Below, in pieces: positions 38,700 through 50,350 of a DNA stretch of 64,000 bases. The notes under the pieces were generated by a model. That model saw only the letters and a program-made list of their open reading frames with translations, was not told where the DNA came from and did not search any database. Origin of the DNA: Vandiemenella viatica (taxonomy: Eukaryota; Arthropoda; Insecta; Orthoptera; Morabidae); NCBI GenBank assembly GCA_031002005.1, contig JARYHS010013630.1, forward strand, positions 28,301,112 through 28,365,111. Direction: 5' to 3'. Within the stretch, counting starts at the first letter, position 1. Each line of letters opens with the position of its first letter. Both the position numbers and the translations under genes were made by a program.

Positions 38700-40243
38700 G
38701 AAGGAGGATTACTGTGCTCTGGTTGCCAGGAGATCCTACAGGATTGTCTGGCAGGCCGACTGTATAGACTATTTAGCCGTGCAAGCACGTTGCCCAGGAT
38801 GTACCACGAGGAGGCTAGTATACGTTGCGAGGATCAGGTCCTGGCCTTGGCAACTCACATAGAAGCAGGATTCGAGAGACGATTGAAGACTGGTGCTATA
38901 TTTGTTGACCTTACTGCAGCCTACGATACAGTGTGGCGAGAGGGCGTGGTATACAAATGCTGAACATTTTGAAGTGCAAAAAAAATCACTTGTCTGATCA
39001 ATACTATGCTAGCTAACCGAGCTTTCCAGGTTGTCTCAGACAATAAGATAAGCAAAGTAAGAAGAGTGAATAATGGTCTGCCTCAAGGCTCGGTTCTTGC
39101 CCCACTTCTTTTTAATGTTTATATTTCTGACATTCCTCAAACAGAATCCAGACAGTTCTCTTATGCTGACGATCTGGCAGTAGTACAACAATCTGATAAC
39201 GTTCAGCAAATTGAAAATAGTTTAACAGCAGACCTCAAAACCCTGAGCAACTATTTTAAGAAATGGCTTGTCGTACCCAGTTCCAGCAAGACGGAAACTA
39301 CCATCTTCCATTTTAACAATCGGTACGAATCTCTCACTTGACGTTCTTCTTGATGGCACTCTCCCCTCCAACACAACCCCTTCCCCAAGTATTTGGGATC
39401 GAAATGGATCGTACCTTGTCGTGCAATAAACATCTAAACAACCTTGCAGCAAAACTAAGAACCAGGAATAATATTCTGCAGATGTTAACTGGCACCTCCT
39501 GGGGAGCATCTGCCTCCACACACCGCACATCAGCACTGAGCCTAGTGTATTCTGCAGCTGAGTATTGCTCATCTGTCTGGATAAATAGCACCCACGTCAA
39601 AAAGATCGACACAGTTTTGAACCAGACAATGCGAATAATTAGCGGAAGTATCAAGACCACTCCACTGTACTGGCTACCCGTTTTATGCAACATCGAACCG
39701 CCTCCAATAAGACGACACAATCTCCTAATTGCCCAATATAATAAGATCAGTCATAACTTGGATCTGCCCATCCATGACGACATGGTTAATCAGTTTGAAA
39801 GACTTAAATCAAGAAATCCAAACGTAAAAATTGTAAAACAGATTATATCTGATAATTTTAATGGGAGAGAAGCTTGGAAATTAGAGTGGATAGTCTCAGC
39901 TCCACCAGAATGGCACTCCCTGTTTGACAGTAAACAGGCACTAAAGGAACTCGACCTTCCTCGCAAGACCTGGATGGCAGATATGCTTTATCTTTGTGCA
40001 GATGGGGAATGAGAGATACACCGAGATGCGATTGTGGTGAGGAAACGCAAACCATCCGTCACGTGACATTTGACTGCCTACTTCGAGCCTTCAAGGGATC
40101 ACAGATAGATTTTATTAATACATCAAATGAAGCTTTAGATTGGCTACACCATGTTAATTTTGAATTTTATTTGGAATTTAATCTTAAATTATATTATTTG
40201 TGTGCAATGGTCATAAGCTAAATAAATAAATAGATAACAGGTT
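38700..40243 (+). mobile_element. Non-LTR retrotransposon fragment of a different family
   Basis: RT on the plus strand: GAIFVDLTAAYDTVW near 38,900, NGLPQGSVLAPLLFNVYISD at 39,072, YADDLAVV at 39,160, then (frame change) EMDRTLSCNKHLNN, LVYSAAEYCSSVW, and finally a Cys/His tail CDCGEETQTIRHVTFDC near 40,027-40,078 that is common at the C-terminus of several LINE groups. Ends with (AAAT)n at 40,220-40,235. Possible target duplication 'acgggttcgaa' (38,693) and 'acaggttcgaa' (40,243), one mismatch. The clade cannot be fixed from reading. It sits in LINE copy D. Confidence 0.78.
38941..40221 (+). pseudogene. Reverse transcriptase of the second non-LTR family, broken frames
   Basis: Four open segments: to 38,963; 39,006-39,341; 39,338-40,012 (224 codons); and 39,994-40,221. 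Together they cover RT palm, thumb and C-terminal domain. The breaks are single-base frameshifts; the endonuclease is missing. The catalytic Asp pair in YADD is intact. Confidence 0.8.
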
Positions 40244-41611
40244 CGAACTTTATTGCCATCCTTTTGCCCACCTCCTCACGGAACTATATTTGAGATATCA
40301 AGTATCCGAAGATAGCAGGTTCTTTTTCAGTAATGACTAATAATCGTAGTAGCAACTCATATATCCGATCTACGCTCTTCAACCTTCGCTGTATTTCCTT
40401 TTGTTTTTCCACCATGGTAACTCAAACTTTATTTTTTGTTTCTCTAAGAGTAGCCTAATCATTATACAACTGCATCCATGCAAAATATTTTTGTATATAA
40501 TAACTATTACTATTAGAGCCCAGCTCAATCTAAAAACCATTTCTGTCACACTTTCAAATGTGACTTGCCCAGTTGAGTTTCTTATGAATTTTTATGGAAA
40601 TGTATTTACATTTCAAGTCTTTAACAAGCAATTCTTTTCTCACTATATAATCATAGTCAAGATTTAGTTTCTTATCTATGTATCTAATAAGCTGACTCTT
40701 CTTGGAATTTAACTCATGTTGACGCATCCAGCTATATATCCTGTCCAGATCACTCTGCAGCTATTGTCTTCTACCGTTTTGATCCTAATATATAACATAA
40801 TGTCATCTGCAAACAACCAACATCTGACAGTAAACAATCAACACAGTCGTTCACTAGAAATTTAAAATAACGAATAGCAGTGGTCCCAAAACACTAGCCT
40901 ATAGTTTCCCATGTTCACGTCGTCTTCTTTTGACTCTACATTTCCTATTCTGGCTTTTAGATTTCTACTTCTTAAGAATTCTTCTACCCAGGAGATCACT
41001 TCTTAATCTATTCCAGTGGTTTTTACCTTATTTACTACCATTCTATGGCTCACTCTGTCAAAATCCTTTGAAAGATCTAATGCTATACTACCTATTTGGC
41101 ATCCACTGTCCATTTCATCCCAAATATAATGGATACAGCCTACTAACTTAGATTCGCTTGAGTATCCTTGTCTAAAACCATATTGTCTACTTGAAAACCA
41201 CTTACGTTCCTCACAGATACCTTTTTGTTGGTGCTTATCAATCTCTCCATTAATTTACCTACTACTGATCAAACTAATTGGCCTGTAATTTTCTACCCTA
41301 TTCGTACCGGTATTACTATCGCACTTTCCCAGACCTCTAATAGGCAGCAAATATCCCTACCCAGTTTAAATAATGTTTCAATATAAGTTGCAGTGTCACA
41401 TCGTGCTATCAATAAGACATCCATAGTAATATCTTCCAAACCAGCCCATTTATGTTTTTTGAACTTTTTTAGTTCCTTCACGATGTGCTCAGGATGAATT
41501 TCGAATTTTTTAAGTCTGCTCATTTATAATTGTGTGGGTAAGCTCGTTCACCGAGTTAGACGCTCCTATATCTGAATAAATACCCCAATGGTCTCACTAA
41601 AACAGTTACTT

Positions 41612-41765
41612 CTTTGATGTGTAAGTGGAGGCTTTCCCGGCGTATCGATGCAACAAAATCTTCTCGGGTGTCTAGCCGGATGGTGGTGTAAAAACACGAC
41701 GTTTTGACAGCTGACTCTGCTGTTTTCATCAGGTATCTTCTAGTTGTTCTCACCTGACTGTCTCT
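41612..41765. mobile_element. Small insertion in LINE copy D resembling a Penelope-type end
   Basis: About 150 bp that have no match in the other LINE copies. On the minus strand it contains CTGATGA, a hairpin ACAGC-7 nt-GCTGT, and AAAACGTCG (41,732-41,698), which resembles the hammerhead-like core of the Penelope element at 17.2 kb. 'agttactt' occurs on both sides (41,604 and 41,771) but the second copy is about 10 bp past the point where the LINE resumes, so a target duplication is not certain. Confidence 0.45.
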
Positions 41766-42229
41766 GCCTTAGTTACTTATTTTCCAAATCCTCAGTAACT
41801 TCTTCTCCGTCCTTAACTATAATTATTCAAACACCCTTCCATCCCTTCAGTTTTGTAACATAACCATAGGAATTTCTAGATGCATCTGTTTGTGGTACCT
41901 CTGGACCAATAATATTCCTCATAGACCTATTTTTTACCTTCTTCTTTTCTATTAATAATTCCTCATTTAATTGTTTCAAGTATTCCTTATTGTCTTGCTG
42001 TCTCTTAACTCTGTTATGTTCTCTTCTCGCCAACCTTTTCAACCGCCTCACTTCCCTATTATAGTAAGTAGGTTACGTATTTCTTTTTATCTTCTGTTTT
42101 GGGATATACAAGTTCTCCAGGAATGAAAGGATAATACTACAACCCCAGATAGGTCACATCATGTCCTACTATATCACAAAATTTTATTTTAGTAAAACTC
42201 ACGCCGTTTTTGTGATATTGATTTTTAAT

Positions 42230-42650
42230 TTTTTTTTTTTTCGAAACGTGCCTTTGTCCATTTTATTCCATGCCATTTCAACAAATTAAGACATTTTGAA
42301 CCCTGTTTCTTTTTTTTAATTTACTCAAGGATGTTTGAGTCATCTAAAACAATGTTATCTATTTTTTTTTTTTAAAAAAAAACTTTAAAAATCTTTTTTT
42401 TTAAATCTTTATCATTTTTTTACTACATGTTTAAAACGCACAATGGTCTCTTTATACAATAGAACTACCATATAACAATCATTTTAAAATGAAACATATA
42501 ATAATTATACCATTTAAAAAAAACAGGTTTTTAACGTTTTAAGAGAAAAAAACATTGTTTCAAATGACTCAAATATCTCTGAGTAAATTAAAGCATCAGA
42601 ATGGCACCTTATTTCACTTTGTTTCTCCTGTAATTTCGAGGGATATTCTG
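42230..42650. repeat. AT-rich imperfect palindrome
   Basis: 'taatttactcaaggatgttt' near 42,319 is inverted near 42,587 with about four mismatches, followed inward by 'gagtcat..aaacaatgtt' on both arms. The loop is poly-T/A. It separates LINE copies D and C. Possibly a MITE; no clear ends. Confidence 0.5.
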
Positions 42651-42717
42651 GTGGGTGGAGGATTTCTCCTTTGTCGTAGAAGAGGGTGATTTTATCATGT
42701 TTACCAAAAATGTAATT

Positions 42718-44900
42718 GCAATGGAGCACACGCTCCGGTGACTAATTTCCTACACCCCCAACTTCCCCCTATCCTGCACGCACCTACATTTGCCTTCTGC
42801 AAATTTTAAATTCTTTTAAAGTTTTCGGTAAGTTATTCATCATTTCCTTTGGTAACTCATTCCAATCCCTGACACCCTTACCTAAAAAAGAGAATCTTCC
42901 CACACCCTTGTACCTGAAATCGAGTGCCAGCTTGTGGTCATGGTCATCTTTTCCCTTCCATGCACTATTTTTCATACCTATTGCAATATCTTTCCATACC
43001 TCATCGCCAGTATATGCCCTGTACACTCCCATGACCCTCCTCATCCTCCTCCTGTCTTGCAATGAATCCCATTCCAACTCCTTTATCATATCCGTCACTG
43101 ATTGGATTCTGCGATAATTTCCAGAAACAAATCTAGCAGCCCTTTATTGCACCCTCTCCAACTCCTGTATTTGATACGTAAAATGAGGGTCCCATACTAC
43201 ACTACCATATTCGAGCAATGGTCTGACCAAAGTTTTGTAACCCAATTCCTTGACTTCTCTCGTACATCCCCTCATCACTCTCTCCAACAAGTGCAGAACT
43301 TTGAAACCTTTTCTTACCACCTGTCCTATGTGTCCTGCCCAGTTAAGTTTGTTATCAAAAGTAATTCCAAGATATTTACATTTCAAGTCTTCAGCAAGCA
43401 ATTCTTTCCCCACCTTATATTCATAATTAACCTTTTGTTTTTTATTTGTGTATCTAATAAGCTGACTCTTCTTTGCATTTATCTTCATTCCATGTTTACC
43501 AACCCAATTAGATATCCTGTCCAGATCACCCTGCAACTGTTTACAATCCTCTATCGTTTTCATTCCTTTATACAGCATTAGGTCATCTGCAAACAATCTA
43601 ATTTCAGATAGTAAACAATCAACACAATTATTCATTAGAATAATGAATAGCAATGGTCCCAAAACGCTACCCTGAGGCACTTCCTTTTTTACTTCCACTT
43701 CTTTTGATACTGCATTTCCTACTCTAACTTTCTGTTTTCTACCTTTTAAAAATTCTTCTACCAGCAAATAGCTTTCTCATCCATTCCAATAGATTTTACC
43801 TTATTTACTACCATTTTATGGCTCACTCTGTCAAACGCCTTTGAAAGATCTAGTGCTACACTATCAATTTGACCTCCCTTGTCCATTTTATCTGAAATAT
43901 CTTGCATATATCTCACCAACTGAGATTCGCACAAATATCCTTGCCTGAACCCATATTGCCTACATGAAAACCACTTACACTCCTCACATATATTTATGAT
44001 GAGGCTGCGTATCAATCTTTTCATTGATTTACCCACCACTGATGTCAAACTGATTGCCCTGTAATTTTCGGCTCTATTTCTCACCCCACCTTTATGTACC
44101 GGTACTACTATCACACTTTTCCGTTCCTGTGGAAAGCAACAAGTATCCAGACTCAATTTAAATAATAGTTCAAGATAAGGTACAATGTCACATCCAACTA
44201 TCTTTAACATATCTGTAGTAATGGTATCTACACCAGCACCTTTATGGTTTTTCAGCTTTCTTATTTCCTTCATGATTTCCTCAGGATGATTTTCAAATTT
44301 TTCAGTATCTTCATTTCTAATAGTATTGTTAAGCTTGTTCTCGGAATTAGACCCTCCCGTTTCTGATTCATTGTCTCTAATACCCTCACTAATCCAGTTA
44401 CTTAAAATCTCTGCCTTTTTCAAATCCTCATTAACTTCTTCTGCATACTTATTTATTAGCGTCTCTACACCCTACCTTTCCCTCAGGTTTCTGATATAGC
44501 CATAGAAATTTCTAGTTGCTCCAGTCAATGGTCATCTTGCACTGACAATACTATTCATAAACCCATCTTTAGCCACTTTCTTTGCTGTTTTTAAGTTCTT
44601 GTTTAGTTGTTTTAAGTATTCCGTACTACTCTGCTCGCTCTTAACTCTGTTATGTTCTCTTCATACCAATCTCTTTAAACTCCTTACTTTCCTATTATAG
44701 TATACAGGTTCTCTACATCTCTTTATTTTCTGCTTTGGAATAAATTTTTCTTCACCCTTTCTTATTATCTCCTTGAACTCTTCCCAGTTTGACTCTACTG
44801 TACTTCTGCCTTGTTGAATTATTCTCTGGAATATCTCTTCAAATTTGAAATCTGTGCCTTTTATAATTGTACCTATTTTCCCCTTCAATTTTGGCTCCTG
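42718..44900 (-). mobile_element. CR1/L2-like LINE copy C, nearly intact RT
   Basis: The best preserved copy of this family. The RT frame runs from 44,423 to 42,784 with only one frameshift (about 43,760) and one stop (near 43,144, between LERVQ and RAARFV). Right of about 44,900 the sequence no longer follows copy A, so the endonuclease is missing. The 3' end is 'tgtaattgcaatgg' at 42,712. The region 44,424-44,900 shows broken frames of the segment between endonuclease and RT (KFIPKQKIKRCREPVYYNRK at 44,745). Confidence 0.9.
42784..44423 (-). pseudogene. Reverse transcriptase of LINE copy C
   Basis: RNA-dependent DNA polymerase of a CR1/L2-like LINE. Landmarks in order: [126 protein letters not shown], and [17 protein letters not shown], ending [19 protein letters not shown]. 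The first Gly of the usual GVPQGS is Glu here. No RNase H follows. Two lesions, as stated for the element. Confidence 0.88.
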
Positions 44901-45114
44901 GTTCTTTCCAGCCCAAACTCTGCTCCAACATGATGATTCTTTCATGATGCCACAAAACAAGTGGTTCTTCTCTTTTCTTTCGATATGTAGGTCGCTTACA
45001 ATACAACATGATGCCAGATGAGGACTCGTGAAAACTTTATACAGTATCTCCTTTATATTATACAAAGGTGGCTAACAAACCCAACGAATACTCAAATGCT
45101 GTCGAGATAACTCA

Positions 45115-45745
45115 TAACTCTGGAGCTGTTCACAATCCTTTCTCTTCTTTAATTCTATCATACATTTTTTTAATCCTCAAATAAACTTAACTTCACAAAT
45201 TAACAACACAATCATTCATTAGAATAATGAACAACAATTGTCCAAATACAGTTACCTGTGACAGCACTGTTCTCACTTCCATTTCCTGCCTTCCTTGTTT
45301 TTAAGATTTGCTCCACCAGCAAATTACATTCTGAACAGCTACAATAATTTTAACCTATTTCACCATTATTTTGTGTTTCATTCAGTGATTTGACTTTGAG
45401 ATTTACGAAGCTGTTAACTTGGCCTCTCTTAGCAGTTTCATCTGAAATAACACTCACTTAGCATTCTAACTGAGGTTCACATGAATGTCTCATAAACCAA
45501 TGTGGCTGCATTAAAATAAATCTTTTCCTCACAGATATTCTTTGTGTGGTTACAGAAAATTCCAGTTGAATCGTTCAGTACTTTCCTTCCATTCATATTT
45601 TTATGAATAAACTTTTACTAATTTCTTTTTTAGTTATTTCAAGTGTTCCTTCTGTGTTTTTACAATGTTACTTTACTGTATTTTCTTCTTATCAACCTGT
45701 TTAAACTTTCTATATCCCTTTTGTGGTATATAATTTCTACGCTTT
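45115..45745 (-). mobile_element. Highly diverged CR1/L2-like LINE fragment
   Basis: Weak antisense similarity to the RT part of the family ('attcattagaataatgaa' near 45,212, then a degraded version of the KAFD and QLxxYMQDISD region). All frames broken. The following stretch 45,746-46,305 has no recognised feature. Confidence 0.55.
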
Positions 45746-46462
45746 TCGCCGATGACGTTGCGGGTATGTTATGCGGTAAAAAACTATATAATCAGAGCAG
45801 AGATCCTTGGGAATTGATTCTAACGATGAAACTTATGTCAAATGAGGAAATCCACAGATAAGTGACTCTGACAAAGTGCAGTTTGCTATAACCCGGCGCC
45901 TGTAAATGGCGAGGTCGGTCGGCTGTTCACGTGCTACTGTTGCGAGGGAGCAGTATATCGGCGTCCGGCTGCTCACTCGCGCTCTGGTATAACATTCCTG
46001 ATCATCTAGCAAGTAAAAAGTCCCACCAAAATGATCTATCCTCACAAAAATATTTTTTCTAGGTGTAAATATTATTCTGTGCAAACCTCATTATGCCTCA
46101 AATATATTTTTTCGATGTTTGTTAAACACAATTTTGAATGAAAATAATTTTTTTCAAGGTTAATAATTCGGCTATGCCCCACTACCTATCAGCCAGGTCT
46201 TCGATTTTGATCTTCGACATTTCAAACGAAGTGTTATACAAATTTTCAAGATACTACCCAAAAATGTCTACCAGCTCTCCAATTCTATGGAAAGTGATTG
46301 TAGGAAGGTAAAACCTTGAGTAAGCGTCAAGGATTTGGACGTGCACTCCTCATTATGGAACATGGAGGTCGGAGGCTTGCCCGCTCTGTAAAGCAGGGTA
46401 GGCCGCGATCTGTAGCAGATCTGACGGCAGAGTACAATACTGGTGCAGGTACAAGTGTTTTA

Positions 46463-47665
46463 GGCCTCGTATCCACTTGAGCACGCTCAGGTGAATGAGC
46501 CGCTCAGTGAAGCGAGCGGCTCAAGTGTGGACGCCTGAGCACGCTCGCAACGAACGACAGCGAGCGCGCACGGGGCGAGCCGATCGGTTGTCGGTTTTTT
46601 AGAATGCTCAAAGGCGAGCCAGTGTGTGTTCGGCGCTCAGTGTGGACGGTATTTGGCGGTTTCTACAATGAGCACGAGCACGTGGGACAATGAAACTTGC
46701 TTAACTCTAATTGATGCGTATGAATCAAAGAGGGTGTTATGGGATAGCTCCAGTATTATAATCGAACTAAAAAATAAGATGCTTGGCGTGAAATCAGCGA
46801 GATATTAAACTTTAGTATTGATGTAAAGAAAAATGTTTCAAGCCAGGGTCATTCAGGCGAGAACGATCCAAACAGAAGAGAACTTCTACAACGGGAAGTG
46901 GCAAGTTTTTTTTTTTTATTGTATTTCTCACAGCTGAACGGATTTCGACTGAATTTGGTGTTACGAAATTCAAATCCTAAATGCCTAAAATCATTGATTT
47001 TGTGCCAGGCAATATAATTGTTTTGCCCAATTTTTATTAAAAAAAATTGAAATCAATGCCATAGTTAAAAAAACATAAAAACCTTTAAATCCATATTTGT
47101 AAACACAAATTAAAAATAGGTACCAGCCTTCACATAATTTTGTAGTGACTCAATAGTGCCATCACAGACTACCCGTACTAAACGGATGATGCTTTGTTTA
47201 TATACTTTGAACATATACTGCAGGCTTGTGTAGGGACTTCATGATGCTAGGAATCTTTAAGTTGTTATAAATTTTATCTTCTGGTGGGATCACCTCACGC
47301 ATAGTCATATTGTGCATTTTAATATGAGGTCCAACTAATGACAGCAAATGTTCGAAATCGATCTAGTAATGTTTGGAAATAGCTCATTGTCTCTTTAAAG
47401 TCAATTCGCGAATTAAATTAAGATAATTTCTTCGCTGACGATGACTTTCTCTAATCTATCAACTTCTTTTGTTTTGACATCGTATGGATAATAAAGGCCG
47501 CAGCTGCCGCGCGTACATGTGACAAGTCAATAGCCGAGCGTTTTCTGAGCACTGAAACCAGGCTCGTTCGACCAAAATTTCCTTTTCCTTGAGCACGCTC
47601 GAACGAGCGCGCTCAAATGAATGAGCGGCTCATTCGCCCTAGTGTGCTCAAGTGGATACGAGGCT
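46463..47665 (+). mobile_element. PIF/Harbinger-like element with TTA duplication
   Basis: Ends 'ggcctcgtatccacttgagc' and, inverted from the right, 'agcctcgtatccacttgagc', with 'gaatgagccgctca' following in both arms. TTA lies at 46460-46462 and 47666-47668. A 3-bp TTA duplication, these ends and a MADF-type ORF fit PIF/Harbinger. The DDE transposase itself is not visible, so this is an internally deleted copy. The sub-terminal zone is full of 'gagcgagc'-type repeats. Confidence 0.75.
46668..46808 (+). pseudogene. MADF-domain DNA-binding protein fragment
   Basis: ATG at 46668: MSTSTWDNETCLTLIDAYES, then KRVLWD. This is the start of a MADF (Myb/SANT-like) domain, the second protein of many PIF/Harbinger elements. 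A frameshift near 46,775 moves the continuation (WREISEILNFSIDVKKN) to another frame. It would bind the element's own ends in an intact element. Confidence 0.65.
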
Positions 47666-48172
47666 TTAGAATAAACCACTCAACGCATAGTGTTGAATAT
47701 GGTGCTCGGCAGCAGGCAGTCCCTACGTGTTCCCAAGGGAAGTGCGAGTCGAGCATTTAGGGTTCCGGACGCCAATACTCAAACACATATCTCCCAGGTG
47801 GCTGTGGCATGGCACAAACATCATGGCCCGATACTTTTACCGTTTGGCCAGTGGACTGCACTCCACGGCTCTACAACGCCGCGTATCGTTATCGCAAGCG
47901 CTATTAATGCTACCATTTAACTAAATAAAATTTATTACAGGGGTCTTTTGAACACAATACACTTTGAATTTAGAACATTTTAAATAAAATTATGTTATTA
48001 TATGACGATACAATTTCAAAATTAATTCTGCGTTTTTTACTTACAAGTAATAAAGTACATCAAATATACGTGATTTTAGTATTTGTTGGCTCTAATCGAT
48101 GTTTGGGACAAATTTCAAATAATACAATTTCTGAGATAGTCACTGGTGGTTTTATTTTCAGTTAAAAAAATA

Positions 48173-49612
48173 CACGGGTCTCCAAAATTAAAGCAACAAA
48201 CTGCTATTTCCCCGTACTGTGTCTAATTGACGATAAAATCATACAAACTGTCAACAAATGTCCGTACAATCGTGTTCTGCACGGAAGATGGCATTCCGGT
48301 CATTGTACAACCATGCCAACGATGACGTCAGAGCATCTACCAAACGAGGTAGTATTTGGTGGGTAGTTCCACACCCACAATCGCTGTGTACTTATTCACA
48401 GACGGTGTAGTATGGCACGGAGAAGATGCCTACCAGACTCTCTGCGGTGGAGGGTCATAGGAAGAACTGAAGCAGCACAGTCTCAAACTGATGTGGCCCG
48501 TTGGATTAATTTGAATCGTTTTTTTGTCTCTCGGATGTGATGACAGCTTATAGAGACCGAAACTGTATACTGAAGACCAGAGCAGGGCCGACCACGTGTC
48601 ACATCAGAAAGAGAAGACCGTTATTTGGGGTACCGCCTTAGTACTGTGCAGCAACTGGCATCTAACCCCGCAGCATCCACTGGAAAGTTGTATCGAGGTA
48701 AATGGTGTACAGAAAGCTTCGGCAGAGTGGTCTTTACTGTAGGAGACCTGCTCTATGTGTACTCCTGACGCGTCGTCACAGGAGGGAACGTTTAGAGTGG
48801 AATCGTCAACATGCCAACTGGACGATCGAACAGTGGGCCAATGTTCTTTTAACAGATGAGTCTCGATTGGGTCTGAAGGGAGATTCTCGACGGATTCGCA
48901 TCTGAAGGGAACGTGGTACATAATTTCGGAACCCAAACATTGTGGGAAGAGACCTATATCGAGGAGGATCTCTAATGGTCTGGGCACGGATTATGTTGAC
49001 CACTCGAACACCCCTTCATGAAATTGTCTGGATGAAACTGTTTAACTGCTGCTAGGGATCGTGAGGAGATCTTGGGACCTCGTGTGTGGTTGTTGCGAGG
49101 TGCTGTAGCCCCAGACCACGTAATGATTGACGATAATGCTCGACCTCATAGAGCATGGGAGGTTGATGTTTTCTTGGAAACAGAAGACATTGCACCCATG
49201 TTGTGGCTTGCTCGCTCTACCGATTTGAATCCCATAGAGCATGTATGGGATGCACTAGGGAGACGAGTTGCATCACGTCAGCACCCACCAACCACTCTCC
49301 AAGACTTGCGAGCAGCTCTGCAGGAAGACTGGGCGTTATTGCCTCAACATCAAATAGATGACATCATTCAAATCATGTCCCGCCGTTGTTAGGCCTGTAT
49401 TGCTGCCATAGGGGATCACACACCATACTGAGCACATTATCTGAATGTATGTGCAAAGTTGAAAAAAACGATCATTTTTGTCTACCGTTATACGTGTTGC
49501 AGTTGTTTATTTTCTATATTCTTTCCATTGTTTCTATTTTACTATCAAATGTTTATACTGTTTTGTGGCAAAATAAACGCAACCTTTGTTGCTTTAATTT
49601 TGTTCACCAGTG
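48173..49612 (+). mobile_element. Tc1-type element, complete ends, inactive
   Basis: 1,440 bp between TA at 48171-48172 and 49613-49614. The TIRs of about 30 bp share 'aaaattaaagcaacaaa'; outermost 'cacgggtc' on the left and inverted 'cactggtg' on the right. Confidence 0.9.
48412..49392 (+). pseudogene. Tc1-type (DD34E) transposase, frameshifted
   Basis: Starts MARRRCLPDSLRWRVIGRTE at 48412, the usual N-terminal HTH of this Tc1 group. The C-terminal part is intact in one frame (49,072-49,392): MIDDNARPHRAWEVDVFLET, LARSTDLNPIEHVWDALGRR, then the end at IIQIMSRRC. The second catalytic Asp (DDNARPH) and the catalytic Glu (NPIEHVWD) are present. Stops and indels between 48,530 and 49,070 kill the frame. 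Confidence 0.9.
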
Positions 49613-49805
49613 TATATTAGTCCGCTAGTTTACGAACTGCATTCATCAGCACCATAAATGCTGGGGTTGAAATTAGTTTTTGCACTCCCAACCACCGTTA
49701 TAGAATTTTACAAAATTTTAAATTCGATATTTGAGTTTTGGCGAATGAAATACAAAATATGTACAAATTTTAAGTCTCGAACTGTTTAAGTGCTAGAGGC
49801 CTCTG

Positions 49806-49832
49806 ACGGACGGACGGACGGACAGACAGAAG
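49806..49832. repeat. (GGAC)n microsatellite
   Basis: 'gacggacggacggacggac' followed by 'agacagaag'. Right of it to about 50,060 no feature was recognised. Confidence 0.85.
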
Positions 49833-50059
49833 TAGAGCGCCAGAAATAGGGCAGTGTTTCCCATTGGATATCGAAATCTGTCCCAACCCCACAATAACTG
49901 GAAGTGCATTCCCTTATAAGTTTAAGAACCAACTTCCAAAATAATTTTTCTGTTTAGATGTAGGTGGTACCTAGCGAAATCCCATTTACCACAAACAAAA
50001 TTCCTTTGTTTGACTCAATGCCTTTTATATATTGTCCCTCCTTATTCAGATTTCGGTTA

Positions 50060-50350
50060 GTCAGGGTGGCTGGTACTGTGCTGTGCGATTCATTAATCGA
50101 GGACCATGTTTTTTGAGTTGTCCTGCACTAGAAGATTGACAAGAAAATGTCGTTAGCATTCTTATTTCTTCGATGTTCCTTCTCTCAGTGACAATAAGGC
50201 TAACATCATCCGCAAAGAAGTATATTCCTGTTCTTTGACCCCAGAAGCTTGTTCCTGATAGTTTGTTAATGCAACTAGGAACTGTTAAACCGATATTGTA
50301 AAAAGGAACATGGATAACTGAAATACTTGCCTCACTGATCTACATATTTT
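50060..50350 (-). pseudogene. Remnant of another non-LTR reverse transcriptase
   Basis: On the minus strand, GTSFWGQRTGIYFFADDVSL, then IVTERRNIEEI, near 50,290-50,170. FADD with the preceding Ile and the following 'NIEE' pattern fits an RT palm domain (of a type seen in R2-like LINEs). Frames are broken on both sides. 50,351-51,046 has nothing I recognise. Confidence 0.45.

Larger units (their letters stand above)
36716..42110 (-). mobile_element. CR1/L2-like LINE copy D, split by later insertions
   Basis: One antisense LINE copy now in pieces: 36716-37173, 38460-38612, 40540-41611 and about 41760-42110. The order and phase of the pieces match the uninterrupted copies C and A, e.g. 'aactcctg' at 37171 continues as 'tatttgatatagaaaa' at 38460. 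The reading frames are badly decayed (KKFKKHKWAGLEDITMDVL near 41,450; [18 protein letters not shown] near 42,030). It is more diverged than copies A-C, in line with being older and a landing site for others. Confidence 0.82.
46310..47900 (+). pseudogene. Tc1-type transposase fragment, interrupted
   Basis: 46,310-46,462 contains GRPRSVADLTAEYNTGAGTS, like the second DNA-binding part of Tc1 transposases. It is interrupted at TTA by a PIF/Harbinger-like element and resumes at 47,669 with a LNMVLGSRQSLRVP-like run. Right of about 47,740 the similarity is not convincing. No inverted ends were found. 47,901-48,170 has no feature. Confidence 0.4.

Noticed and set aside
41604..41778. 8-bp target duplication 'agttactt' around the small insertion in LINE copy D
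   Set aside because: The second copy lies beyond the point where the LINE sequence resumes ('tctctgcctt' is LINE sequence), so the match may be coincidental or a micro-duplication.
47690..47924. Open frames after the PIF/Harbinger-like element as a host gene
   Set aside because: Start and end are arbitrary, and they follow on from a Tc1-type fragment with only weak similarity.
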